From NCBI RefSeq assembly GCF_030247185.1, contig NC_080572.1:232191336-232255335 (forward strand): a stretch of DNA of 64,000 bases. Direction: 5' to 3'. Source of the stretch: Malaya genurostris. Its lineage: Eukaryota > Arthropoda > Insecta > Diptera > Culicidae. Below, piece after piece: positions 1 through 10,480 of the stretch; the stretch's first letter is position 1, and every line of letters begins with the position of its first letter. The notes beneath the pieces were generated by a model. It searched no databases. It was not told the DNA's origin and worked only from the letters and a program-made list of their open reading frames with translations. The translations under genes were made by a program, and so were the position numbers.

Positions 1-415
1 ATTATCGGTGCTTCCGGAAGCGGAAACCGGGGATCCCAAAATAGATTGTTATATCCAGAGCGCATTTTCTCATGGATTTGCACATATTGCCTTATAATTC
101 CGGACCCGGAAGTCGAGTAAAAATAAAAATAAATAGCGATCTATGGGACCATACGGCCTTTCGTTGGAATCTAAGTTTGTGAAAATTGGTCACGCCATCT
201 CGTAGAAAAGTGAGTGACAATTTTATTCATTTTTTGGGCAATATCACCGTGTAATTCCGGAACCGGAAGTCGGATCGGGATAAAATTCAATAGCGGACCT
301 TTCATTTGAATCTGAGTTTGTCGGTTCAGCCATCTCTGAGAAAATCGAGTGACACTATTTGTCACATACGCACATACATACATACACACACATACATACA
401 CTTGGTTCAAAACTT
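1..415. repeat. Repeat B (CCGGAACCGGAAGTCGGAT family), about three partial units
   Basis: This block carries a unit seen many times in the window: a start resembling 'ttccggaaccggaagtcgg', then 'ttgtatgggaccat', then 'cctttcatttgaatctaagt', then 'gaaaatcggt' and 'gccatctctgagaaaa', with a CA/TA-rich run at 360-405. Other copies are at 15383, 39620, 45897, 46850, 50690 and 62990. It has no coding potential, and the short open frame across it is an artefact of the repeat. It is a decayed non-autonomous dispersed repeat; the founding family is not known to me. Confidence 0.75.
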
Positions 416-431
416 AACGTCTAGGAATAAC

Positions 432-860
432 ACAGGCATACGAGTGGTATAAACGCTTCAAAGGTGGTCGTACAAGCTTGGATCATGATGAGATCCCTGG
501 TCGCCCAACAACATCTGTTACTGAAGAAAACATTGAATCGGCGAAGCAAATCGTGTTGCAAAGTCATTCTGTACCGATTAGAGAGATTGCTGTGTTGTTG
601 GGCATCTCATATGGATCAGCCGAACACATTTTAACTGATGTTTTGGGTCGCTTCTCGGCTGGTGCCAAAAAAGCTGAATTCCATGCAAAAACAGCGTCGT
701 GTTGATGTGGCCAAAGAGATGATTTCCAACGCAGATAGTGACCCCACATTCATCGAATGCATCATAACTGGTGATGAGGTGTGGATCTATGAATATGACG
801 TCGAAACCGCACAACAATCGACCGAATGGCGCTTCGAAGGCGAGCCGTTGTTCTAAATTT
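432..860 (+). pseudogene. mariner (DD34D) transposase fragment, N-terminal half
   Basis: From 432 the frame reads TQAYEWYKRFKGGRTSLDHD, followed by a helix-turn-helix stretch (PIREIAVLLGISYGSAEHIL). This is the DNA-binding half of a mariner transposase. After about 640 the frame shifts and continues with VPKELNSMQKQRR-like sequence and ITGDEVWIYEYD, the block around the first catalytic aspartate. The catalytic C-terminal half is missing and the frame runs out at 'EPLF'. It is a dead fossil. Family membership is clear from the motifs; the subfamily was not assigned. Confidence 0.85.
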
Positions 861-1062
861 TCATCCATTATAAAAATCGCCACACGAAAATTTTTCAACT
901 TCTTTGTATAGACGCCAAACAAAAACTAATCGTACGATATGCGTCAAAATTTGACAGAATGTTTATAAAAGTGTTGTCAACGTTGAGAGAATAAAAGGTT
1001 ACCGATTGGACAAGCGCGGGAATTTTAAAATGAAAATTCCGGTTCTTTTTTGATCATAAGGT

Positions 1063-3025
1063 ATGTTTCCTGTGTACAAAAAAAGAGACAAGAAGAATAT
1101 CGACAATTACCGTGGTATCACCGCTCTTAGCGCCATTCCTAAATTGTTTGAGCTTGTCGTTCTGAAGCCTGTTTTTAATCACTGCAAGCAGTACATCGTT
1201 GAAACTCAACACGGGTTCATGCCGAAACGCTCAACGGCTACTAACCTACTAACTTTCACGACGTTTATAACGGATGCTATGTCTAAAGGTCATCAAACGG
1301 ACGTTATCTACACGGATCTCTCTGCTGCTTTTGATAAAATTAATCACGCTATCACAATTGCCAAATTGGACAGACTGGACTTCGGTCCCAACATTCTTCG
1401 GTGGATTCAATCGTATCTTTACAACCGACGGCTGGCGGTTAAGGTAGCGCTTCGCCGTGGTCACGGGAGTTCGCTGCCTATCCCGGGGTTTCACGCACTT
1501 TACCCAAAATTGTGAGAAAACGGGAAAGAAAACGGAAATTCCAAGAACATACGATTCTAGATAATTAATTTTTCTATCGATTCGTATATAAATTGTGCCT
1601 GATAAACGTTTTTATCGAAAGATTTCGTGCGAGTTATAAAAATAAATGAGTTTTTCCTTATTCTTTCGCACGCACACAATGTCAACGCATGCATTGGGGT
1701 GTGCAAAATGCCACATGCGGTAGACGCTAACAACATTTCTTTTGTTTTCGTTTTCCGTTCTCTCTGCGTAAACGTTGAATATAGATGAGTAGAAAATGTA
1801 AGTAAGTGTTACAACTTTGTAAAATAATTACTATTCATGTTTCAATAGAACGAGAAATCAGTAATGATTTTCATCGTTACCAGCTTTGACGCTTTGTTGA
1901 AAACGTAGCACATCCCTACATATGCGAGTTGTTTATAGCGAGAAAAGGAAAAAATAAAACAAAATGTTTAACAAAACTCGCACGAAATCTCGCGAAAGAA
2001 AAGCTTTCTAACTGATATTTTTCGCCAAATGCATAGTAAAATCATTTACCTACAATTGTATGTTTTTGATTTTTCGTGAATCGGGTTAGTATTGGAGAAA
2101 TTTGCAATTTAGGGTGAAATTTCGGCGACAAAGCAAGAGGAAGCAGTGAGTTGTCTCGCTTCGACCTGACCACGGCGAAGCGCTACCTTAAGATCAATGA
2201 AATTGTTTCCAAGGAGTTTTTTGCTTTTTCTAGTATTCCACAAGGCAGTCATCTCGGACTACTGATATTTCTACTGTATTTCAACGACGTGAACTATTCA
2301 TTGAAAGGTTCACGATTATCTTTCGCGGACGACCTAAAGTTATTCCAAATTATCGAGACTCTTGAAGATGCCTATTTCCTTCAGAGTGAGCTTGAATTTT
2401 TCTCCGAGTGGTGTGAAATTAATAAAATGACGCTAAATATCAGTAAATGCTCGATTATCACCTCCACACGAAAATAAAACACCTATTCGTTTCAATTATT
2501 GTCTTCGAGGATCAGTGATTGATAGAGTCAATTGTGTCAGAGATCTTGGCGTTCTTCTCGACGAACAATTGAGTTACAAGCAGCATATTTCGTACATCGT
2601 GGCAAAGGCTTCTCGTTGTCTAGGATTTGTCATGAGAACCGCTAAGCATTTCACAGATATGTACTGTTTGAAATCTCTCTACTGCTCGCTTGTACGGTCA
2701 ACACTCGACTATTGTTCGTCAGTATGGAACCCTCACTTTCATAATGGAGCTTTAAGACTTGAATAAATACAGCGCAGATTCGTTCGTTTCGCGCTTCGTC
2801 GTTTACCCTGGAATAACCCTCACCAGCTGCCTAGTTATGGAAGCTATGGGATGCTTATCGGACTCGATACTCTGCAAGTACGCCGAGATCTGTTCCGTGC
2901 AATGCTAATTGCCGATATTTTGACGAACAATATTCGATTTCTATTTTCCTCGTAGCATTCTTAGTAATAATCATTAGGACTTTAGTGTGTCTTTTGATTA
3001 AAATATGTATAAATAAATAAATAAA
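1063..3025 (+). pseudogene. Non-LTR retrotransposon (Jockey/CR1-type) RT fragment, split by a TTAA element
   Basis: Reverse transcriptase motifs follow in order: a fingers block with YRGITALSAIPKLFE (from 1114), QHGFMPKRSTATNLL, the palm motif TDLSAAFDKINH, then after a 745-bp insertion SSIPQGSHLG, SFADDLKLF (active-site FADD) and the thumb region. A stop at about 2475 and a frameshift separate the last block (LVRSTLDYCSSVWNP and downstream). The 3' end is a short UTR closing with TAAA repeats at about 3008-3025. The endonuclease domain and ORF1 are absent, so the copy is 5'-truncated. Removing 1443-2191 restores the frame as RLAVK-INEIV. The clade call (Jockey versus CR1) is tentative. Confidence 0.85.
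1443..2187. mobile_element. 745-bp non-autonomous element with 20-bp TIRs and TTAA target duplication
   Basis: The left end GGTAGCGCTTCGCCGTGGTC matches the inverse complement of the right end (2168-2187). It is flanked by TTAA at 1439-1442 and 2188-2191. Excising the element plus one TTAA rejoins the reverse transcriptase frame of the host LINE exactly, which independently proves the boundaries. A second internal inverted pair (GATTTCGTGCGAGTT, about 1618 versus about 1975) makes the inner part foldable. There is no open frame. TTAA duplications are typical of the piggyBac superfamily and of some mosquito MITEs, but the ends do not begin with CCC as piggyBac ends usually do. Confidence 0.88.
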
Positions 3026-3039
3026 TCATCTTTATCAAT

Positions 3040-4070
3040 ATAGTTTAATGTTTGAAGACTTTAGATGGCCCATGAGCAAGGTACAAGTTTGGCACACTCT
3101 CCTCAACATTTCTGCCGATATTTCACGAATAAATGCTTCAATATTGCCTTCCAGTGCGTCAATCGTGGCTGGTTTATCCTTGTAGACATGTGCCTTAACA
3201 TGGCCTCACAAAAAATAGTCCAAAAGCGTTAAATCACACGATCTAGGCGGCCAATTGAACTGTTCACCGAAAACGGCTCTCAATTTGGTCATTGTTTCGC
3301 GTGCCGTGTGGGATGTGGCACCGTCTTGTTGAAACCACTTGTCAGACGTGTCAAATTCTTCCATTTTGAGTCAAAAAAATCGTCGATCATCACATGGTAG
3401 CGCTCGCCATTCACAGTAACGTTCCGTCCATCGTCGCCTTGGAAAAACTACGGCCTGATTATGCCACCGGGCCATAATCCACACCAAACAGTGACTTTTT
3501 TGGGATGTATTGGTAGCTCTTGTAATGCTTCTGGCTGATCTTCACTCCAAATGCGGCAATTTGGCTTGTTGGAGTATCCATTCAACCAGAAATGAGCTCG
3601 AACACAATTTTTCGATTAAAAAAAAGTGGATCTTCCTCCAACTTTTCCAAATGTTAGATGTTGTAGGAGGTCGTGTGGCTTCAATTCTTGCACCAGCTGT
3701 ATCTTATATGGTCTTAAACCCAAATCCTTTCGCAAAATTTTCCACGTCGTGGAGTAAGAGAGGCCCAATTACTGCGAACGGTGTTTGCGGTTTAATTTCC
3801 AATAGTGTAAGCTGGGTTCGAAATTTAGTCACAAGCTTCCGAGTCGCTCCCTCAGTAGGCCGACAAAACTGCCCACAAATTGGAATTGGAAGTGCGAGAT
3901 GCGCTCTTTTAACCTAGCATGAAATTTGCAAGCGTTGTTCATTCGTAAGTCGATTCATGATTAAATTATAGACCGAACTGAACAAGTTTGACAATGACAC
4001 AAAACACGATTCACGTGTGATATGTCAAAAGCAGTGTTGCCAAAAAGATACCAGCAAAACAATCACCCTT
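3040..4070 (-). pseudogene. DD41D (rosa-like) Tc1/mariner element, degraded
   Basis: The minus strand encodes a broken transposase of the same family as at 13289 and 52761. An N-terminal MNRLTNEQRLQI lies at about 3950, then LSYSTTWKILRKDLG, an AHFWLNGYSNKPNCRIWSED block, VTVWCGLWPGGII, VTVNGERYHVMI and a C-terminal LLMGHLK. Several frameshifts and stops interrupt it. The 5' terminus TAAAGGGTGATTGTTTTG ends at 4070 next to TA. The opposite terminus is not recognisable beside the LINE tail at 3025. It is the least internally deleted of the three DD41D copies here. Confidence 0.82.
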
Positions 4071-4138
4071 TATAAGCAATGATAAAGAAAATTTCGTTAC
4101 CTCGAAACATATAACATTATACGAAACGTGTATTCTAC

Positions 4139-4271
4139 TTACTTCGATTCGGCACTTTAGTAAAGACATGGCAGTGCAGTGTTTTGACTTGACATCTGCT
4201 TAGCGGTTTATGTTGAATCGCTTGGTGGCATTAGCAGTTCAACATAAACTGCTAATGCACTGATGAATCGA
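4139..4271. repeat. Small foldback MITE related to the 17105-17391 element
   Basis: Ends are CTTCGATTCGGCAC... and ...GCACTGATGAATCGAAG. The interior holds 'tctgcttagcggtt' and 'gcagttcaacataaactgc', echoing the 'tctgcttagcggttcaaatt' and 'agcactgatgagccgaag' modules of the larger foldback at 17105. No coding capacity. Confidence 0.55.
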
Positions 4272-5649
4272 AGACGAATCGTGAAAATAAGATACCTTGA
4301 TTCCCTTAGATAACAATAGAAAAAATTTATATCATCGGAGATTTCATTATCAAAATCTGTTAACTTTTCACGTGTAAAAAAATGGATTTCGAATTCTATC
4401 GTAACAGAAGAGATTCCGTAACATTACCGTACCAAGGCTAAGCTGTAGATATATAAACGGCTTTTAGTTCGCTCCAACTGTTTCGGCTTATATTGCCATT
4501 CAGAATAAATCATTAATCAGTTGACGGTCATAAACGTGGAAACGAAACTTTTGTGTAAGCCAACCATTCGACCAACGATTACCATCGTAAGTCGCATGGA
4601 ACTGCCGTGTTTGTGATACCGGTTCATTCAATCAACGAGAGCGTCGCTAGGTGAACTTCGTTGGTAGTTCGAGGGTGGCTGCATACGGTAGAGCAAATGC
4701 TCTTTACTACTCAATTGCAGTCCCCCAAAGCGCCATTGCCGACCACGTCGTCTTCTCCGCTTAATGAGCACCGACGAACAAATACACCGCACCGAGAAAT
4801 TGAAAAACGAACGTTAATCTGAGGATTGTGTAAAAGTTGGCCTTTGCTAACGGATTTACCGGTCAGAATTATGATGGTCACCAGAAATCAGATTTACACT
4901 TTGCGCTACTGGTCGACATAGAGAGCATGCCAGTTTTTACCCGCACGGCATTTGGACTCGTTTGCTCAGTTTTTTTTTGTGTGCCGGGGGCTTATTGATT
5001 TGTGTTTTTTTTCATCCACTTCAGATTAGTTTTAAGTGAGCGTTGGATAAAATGTGATTTATTGAGCCAAAGCGATTGGGAAATTTTTCCCCCTGTCGAA
5101 ATTTTCGAATGCTTTTGGAACACGAGAATTGAAATTGAGAAATGAGACCGACACGTATCCGGATCTGGGTGCATTTCAAATAAGGAAAACTGCAATTTAA
5201 TTTAAATTGAGCGAAACTTCATTAGTAATTTGGCATTTGTAAAAGCGGAATGTGGATCTAAGGTGGCGATGGTTCCTTACTGTTACTTTCTTCATATTAT
5301 TACTATTACTATTGCTCATCATTTTTCAAAGATTAAAATATGCATGCGCCTATGAGAGCTTAGTTCATTGCTGTTATTATTTGTATCCCTGTTTTTTAAT
5401 TTAAATAGAAAAAAATTGCCCGCACTCGACCCAAACCCTCGAATACCGAGCCGCACCCGATAAAAAAAATTTCTGGATGCGAACGTTGCCAGAGCCTATC
5501 GGATTCGTTCTCCAAATGCTTGTCGGGCTCAAACAATCATCGACCCGTATCCGTTTATAAATTTAAAAAAATCGTTTCCCGAACCTGAAAAACATTTTTT
5601 TTTTCAAAACATGAACCCTGTTTCGGGTGCGAATTTCCAAATTCGAACA
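4272..5649. other. Probable intronic sequence without recognised genes
   Basis: No open frame with family motifs was found. A TATATAA at about 4450 followed by AATAAA at 4504 gives a promoter/polyadenylation spacing like an LTR, but there are no paired ends to support that. The stretch at 5410-5640 has repeated CCGAACCCGA-like words between poly-A/T runs. Confidence 0.4.
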
Positions 5650-5815
5650 TTTCTACTACACACACAGCAAAAGCCATCAAAAATATCGTTGCTGAACTTA
5701 TTTGGGAACTTTAGCCCCACCCGCAATACTCTCCAGACTTGGTAATTTCCGACTATCATTTTCTCCGTTATCAAAAGAAAATGTTTTTAATCGATTCTCT
5801 GGGACAAATTTTCTA
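5650..5815 (+). pseudogene. mariner transposase C-terminal fragment
   Basis: One frame reads PHPQYSPDLVISDYHFLRYQ, a diverged form of the mariner motif PHPPYSPDLAPSDYHLF that carries the third catalytic aspartate. Upstream sequence is only weakly alignable and nothing else of the element survives. Dead fragment. Confidence 0.65.
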
Positions 5816-5989
5816 TTTGAGATGTGACTGGAGATTGAAGTAAAATGTAAGCTATGGCCTGAGATAATCTAAGAGACTTACAATACCTATAAATTGGATA
5901 TTCAATTTTTTAACATATTTTGCATCGTCATTTTGAATGATGGTTTGTCGTTTTTTTCACATTTTTCAGCTTATAATTCTGGAACTGGT

Positions 5990-6264
5990 TGTCGAATCCG
6001 TCTAAAGGAACAGTTTTTAGCCCAGTTTTGCCGAGTTCTCACGTTCTTTGAATTGTCACTGTAGCCCCCACTGTACTCTCAAAAAGGCGCAAAATTTCAA
6101 TCGCTTGAGTTGACAAAATCGTCGCACAAAGCGTAACAAGAAAAACCGACACATAGAAACCAGAAATATTTTCAGTGATTGAACGCAGTTTTTTTGGCTT
6201 GTAAAAAAGACTCATTGATTCGTAAGGGATTTTTGAATCCTTCATACTTTGAATGTATCCCAAT
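5990..6264 (-). repeat. Dispersed repeat shared with 33950-34095, with a 74-codon open frame
   Basis: The minus strand from about 6190 to 6065 shares blocks such as CTATGTGTCGGTTTT, GCGACGATT and AACTCAAGCG with 33950-34090 on the plus strand. The open frame 6039-6263 (-) contains a hydrophobic stretch, GFYVSVFLVTLCATILSTQA. The second copy has a related but broken frame. No family was recognised; it may be the coding remnant of an unidentified element. Confidence 0.45.
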
Positions 6265-6454
6265 TCAATCGTGATTAATATTACACTAGAACTATGAATC
6301 AGGGGTAATTATGATTAACTAACATGAGGTTATATGTATTGACTAAACTTGCTTACCATGTATATGCCTGAGTTTAGAATCAAGCACGAATTCTCCTTCA
6401 AAAGAACGATTCAAGACAAGAAAACATTCAAGTGTTTTCGGTATCATTGAAGAA

Positions 6455-7749
6455 ACAGATCGGCTGAAAAGTTCGTATCGTTTCTATGAGAGGGCGCCAC
6501 TAGAATCAAATCCATACCATTTTCAGTTAGTACCAACCTTCAAAAGATACGTGTATAAATTTGACAGCTGTCTGATTATTAGTTTGTGAGATATTGCATT
6601 TTGAGTGAAGCTACTTTTGTTATAGCGAAAAAAATGGAAAAAAAAGGAATTTGGTGTGTTGATGAAACACTACTTTTTGATGAAAAAAAGTGCCGCCGAT
6701 ACCAAAAAATGGCTTGATGAGTGTTATCCAGACTCTGCACCGGGCGAAGCAACAATTCTTAAGTGGTTTGCAAAATTTCGTACTGGTCATATGAGCACCG
6801 AAGACGATGAACGCAGTGGACGTCCAAAAGAGGCTGTTACCGATGAAAAAGTGAAAAAAATCCACAAAATGATTTTCAATGACCGTAAAGTGAAGTTGAT
6901 CGAGATAGCTGACACCCTAAAGATATCAAAGGAACGTGTTGGACATATTATTCACGAATATTTGGATATGAGAAAGCTTTGTGCAAAATGGGTGCCGCGT
7001 GAGCTCACAATCGATCAAAACCAACAACGAATTGATGATTCTGAGCAGTGTTTGGAGCTGTTATATCGAAATAAAACCGATTTTTTTCGTCGATATCTAA
7101 CAATGGACGAAACATGGCTCCATCACTTCACTCCGGAGTCCAATCGACAGTCAGCTGAGTGGACTGCACGCGATGAACCGAACCCAAAGCGTGGAAAGAC
7201 TCAACAATCGGCCGGTAAGGTTATGGCGTCTGTATTTTGAGATTCGCATGGTATAATTTTCATCGACTACCTTGAAAAAGGGAAAAACCATCAACAGTGT
7301 CTATTATATAGCGTTATTAGAGCGTTTGAAGGACGAAATTTCAAAAAAACGGCCTCATTTGAAGAAGAAAAAAGTTTTGTTTCATCAAGACAATGCACCG
7401 TGTCACAAGTCGATGGAAACCATGCTGAAATTGAACGAATTGGGCTTCGAATTGCTCCCTCATCCACCGTATTCTCCAGATTTGGCCCCCAGTGACTTTT
7501 TCCTGTTCCCAGACCTCAAGAGAATGCTCGCTGGTAAAAAATTTAGAAGCAATGAAGAGGTAATCGCTGAAACTGAGGCCTATTTTGAGGCAAAGGACAA
7601 ATCGTATTACAAAAATGGTATCGAAAAGTTGGAAGATCGCTATAATCGCTGTATCGCCTCTGATGGCAATTATGTTGAATAATAAAAACGAATTTTGGCA
7701 AAAAAATGTGTGTTTCTATTAAACGATACGAACTTTTCAGCCGAACTGT
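6455..7749 (+). mobile_element. Near-full-length mariner, irritans type (copy 1)
   Basis: About 1295 bp with inverted ends: the left begins ACAGATCGGCTGAAAAGTTC and the right ends GAACTTTTCAGCCGAACTGT. The right flank is TA (7750-7751); the left flank is AA, so one target base has mutated or the left end is ragged. It shares its sequence with copy 2 at 47926-50509. Confidence 0.92.
6634..7682 (+). pseudogene. mariner transposase, frameshifted (irritans subfamily)
   Basis: This would encode the DD34D transposase that cuts and pastes the element. Seen in order: DNA-binding region with SAADTKKWLDECYPDSAPGE and ISKERVGHIIHEYLDMRKL, linker WVPRELT, first aspartate in LTMDETWLHHF, second in FHQDNAPCHKS, third in YSPDLAPSDFFLF; I count 34 residues between the last two. 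The wording is very close to the irritans subfamily (Himar1-like). Three lesions kill it: an extra A in the A-run after the ATG, TGG to TGA at 7238-7240 (after ASVF), and an extra A in the run near 7272-7278. The protein would otherwise be about 345 aa and complete. Confidence 0.92.
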
Positions 7750-7957
7750 TAGTTCAACAGATCCTTCACCCCAATGAGATGAAATTTGTGTAAAAGTATT
7801 CATACGCATGATAGAGCGCGGTCGAATTTCCTTATCGTATAAAACCCTGTTATAATAAATTACTGGACTGAAATTACTGCCAATATATTCTATTCTAATT
7901 GACTTTCATTGTTACCTTCGAATAAGTAAAAAGTGGTTATATTATATTTTTTTCTTT
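7750..7957. other. Spacer without recognised features
   Basis: About 200 bp of AT-rich sequence between the mariner and a SINE fragment; nothing recognised. Confidence 0.4.
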
Positions 7958-8083
7958 GTGTCAATAGGATCGTAGCACTAACTATGTAATAGAAACTATG
8001 TTATGAATCGACTGCGAAATCTGTTGAAACAGAAAGGCCAAATTGCACAATAAACGTAATACCAAGACTCCGTTTTGCTTGAC
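7958..8083 (+). repeat. SINE family I, 3' body fragment
   Basis: Matches the body of the SINE at 10240-10480: 'gtcaataggatcgtagcac', 'gaatcgactgcgaaatctg', 'ttgaaacagaaaggccaaat', then the 'aataccaagac' tail. The tRNA-like head is missing. Confidence 0.75.
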
Positions 8084-8539
8084 GATGTTTATTCGAGTTT
8101 TTTTTATTATCTTATACAATTGTATGGAGATTGTTTTGATTCTCTATTCAGTATAATGATACATTTTCCATGAACTACATATATTTTTGAATTCTGGTTC
8201 TGGCACCGATTCATATAAATGTTATATTTTTAAATTCTACATGAACGAAAATACTTGTCTTGAATTAATTTCATTCAAGGTTGAATTTTTAGATTTGCTG
8301 CAATGAATGGCTACAATCTGAAGGTATACCTATTATATGATATTACACAGCCATGCATTATTTCAGCAACATCAATGCAGTTAGTTGTGATAAATTTAAT
8401 TATGAAAACTTAAGTGTTTTTAGTTTATCGAAAATCGGTCTAGTTATTCAATAATTGACCAAAACAGCGATGCGCGCATTCCGCTACACTTCACCTTAAG
8501 GGCGACTTTGCAAAAAAACGGAAAAATTCTCCTAAGCTG
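8084..8539. other. Spacer, nothing recognised
   Basis: AT-rich, no open frame or repeat motif that I could place. Confidence 0.35.
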
Positions 8540-9408
8540 CTCTTGAATTTTGTCCGGATTCGACTCCCGGTTCCGGAACTAGTGAAGTGTGTTCAAAATA
8601 TAAAAGCGACAATGCTAAAAACGTGCACATGTGTGTGTGCACATTTCAACGAATTTTTTTTGCGCTCAGTTTTCTCGAAGCTGGTTAAACAGGCTAAAGA
8701 CGTTAAAAGCTACTATTTGAGCCATTGAAAAAGTTCGAAGATCAAATGGCTGTGATTTCTGGTTTCGAAGATTTAGTGGTATAAATGACGTAACAGACGA
8801 AACGTTCTCAGAGATAGCTGAGTCGATTCTAACAAACCTAGACTTGTTTGAAAGCTACTTTTGGATCATTGATCAAGTTTGAAGATCAAATTGCTGTCAC
8901 TTCTGTTTCCGGATATATAATGGTATAAGTGACGTAACCGACAAAACGCACTTTATGTTTTACCACTCAATTTTCTCGGAGATGGTTGAACCGATTTCAA
9001 CAAACTTAAGCTTTTTTGAAAGCTACTGTTGGGTCATTGATCGAGTTTGAATATCAAATGGCTGTGATTTCTGGTTCTGGAGATATAATTGTACAAGTGA
9101 CGTAACCAACTAAACGCTCTTTTTTCCTTGTTCAATTTTGTCGTTGTGGCTGAACCGATTTCAACAAAATTAGGCTTAGTTTGGAAATAACTATTGATTC
9201 ATTAAACAGGTTAGAAATTCAAATGGCTGTCACTTACGGTTCCGTTGATATGATGGCATAAGTGACGTAAATGTCGAAACTTATTACCGCTCAATTTTCT
9301 TGTATATGAATTAACCGATATCAATAATTTTAGGCTCGTTTGAGACGAAAATTTGATTTTTGGTCGATTTCGATGATCATATGGCTGAAATTTCAAGTTT
9401 CGGAGATA
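8540..9408. repeat. Degenerate tandem array of units of about 150-170 bp
   Basis: Four to five successive units each contain 'gctact..tgggtcattgat', 'atcaaatggctgtgatttct', 'ggagatataatggtata', 'agtgacgtaac' and 'ggttgaaccgatttcaacaa'. Unit starts are at about 8703, 8851, 9021, 9185 and 9345. The vocabulary overlaps the 3' half of repeat B in the opposite sense, so the array probably grew from a piece of repeat B. Non-coding. Confidence 0.75.
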
Positions 9409-9917
9409 CACTGAGGTTGTTTTTACGTGGCTTTTTCACGCGGATTTCCGAAATTACGCGGTTTTTTACGCTGCTTTCCAAAGATACGCGGTTTTTTACG
9501 CGGATCTCCGAAGTTACGCAGTTTTCTTGTTTTGTCTAAAAATGCATTAAACGTCGAAATCTTGTGTTATGCCGACAAATTTTAAGTCGATTCCTGAAAA
9601 CTTTCGATTTCAAAAAAAACATTTATTTAGATTACTCCAGATCTCGACTTTCCGTGCTTTTCTAAGACATTTGGCATCAGATAAAAATTTTTGATTTCGG
9701 AAATCTCAAAAATTTTTTAAGTTCTAATGTTGAATATAATTTTTTTTTGAGATTATTATAATTTTTTTTTGAGATTATTTTAGATTGACGTTTCATGCAT
9801 TTCTGAGACATTTGGCATCATTTTTTTTTATTTACGTTTATTTTTCTACACGGATTTCCGAAGTTACACGGTTTTTTTGGGTGGTTCGTATTCCCCGCGT
9901 TGAAAAAGAACTCAGTG
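9409..9917. mobile_element. CACTGAGG MITE, 509 bp, TA target duplication
   Basis: Ends CACTGAGGT... and ...ACTCAGTG, flanked by TA at 9407-9408 and 9918-9919. The terminal regions carry phased 'acgcggttttttacgcgg' and 'ttccgaagttacgcgg' words; the interior carries repeated 'agatctcgacttt..gtgcttttctaagacatttggcatc' modules. There is no open frame. The TA duplication suggests mobilisation by a Tc1/mariner-type transposase. Confidence 0.8.
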
Positions 9918-9999
9918 TATAATCCTACAAGTGACAATTTTTTTTTCTATCAGCATAATTATTTTAGGTAGTGAACTATGATAATGTTCACCTTATTAT

Positions 10000-10212
10000 T
10001 ATTTCTGATACGTTGAAAATTTTGCCGAATATGTGACATAAACACTGAAGTATGCTTTTGTGAACTATCTGAATTAATCTGAATAAATTGGTGTCAAAAA
10101 TGAGCTCAAATTAGAGACAGAAATTATCGTAATGTGAAGGCAAAAAACATTTCGATGAGACTGTGTCGATGCAGGAGAAAGGCGTTATCACACCACTAGA
10201 TGGATTCAGAAT
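10000..10212 (-). repeat. Dispersed repeat E, copy 1
   Basis: Read on the minus strand it matches 14932-15125: 'aatccatctagtggtgtga', 'cgcctttctcc', 'tttttgacaccaattt', 'agttcac', 'catacttcagtgtttat'. The same 'aatccacttaatggtgtaatg' start recurs at 47170-47189. Confidence 0.65.
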
Positions 10213-10239
10213 AGGTTTTTTTTAAATCCTGTGGACGGG

Positions 10240-10480
10240 CTACCGTGCTCCCGGGCTGCCCGGGTTGGTGGTTCAATGCATAGGGTGCTGGTCTTACAAG
10301 CCAGTTGTCGTATGTTCGAGCCCCGACCTGGAAGGATTCTTAGTGTCAGTAGGATCCATAGTACTAGCCATGCAATGATTCTGTACACTAAGAATCGGCT
10401 GCGAAGTCTGTTGAAACAGAAAGGCCTAATTCCACAAAAGGAATGTAATGCCAGGACTTTGCTTTTTGTTCAGAAAAGGA
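10240..10480 (+). repeat. SINE family I (tRNA-derived), full head and body
   Basis: The head (about 10255-10328) resembles a tRNA: an A-box-like 'tggttcaatgc', an arm CTGGT-CTTACAA-GCCAG whose 7-base loop would place TAC at the anticodon (valine-like), and a B box GTTCGAGCCCC. The body continues with 'ggattcttagtgtcagtagg', 'aatcggctgcgaagtctgt', 'tgaaacagaaaggccta' and 'gtaatgccaggactttgctt'. Other copies: 21255 (complete), 7958 and 43465 (body only). The internal pol III promoter is inferred from the two boxes. Confidence 0.85.

Noticed and set aside
4440..4560. TATA box plus AATAAA spacing resembling an LTR
   Set aside because: No matching second LTR, primer-binding site or flanking duplication was found.
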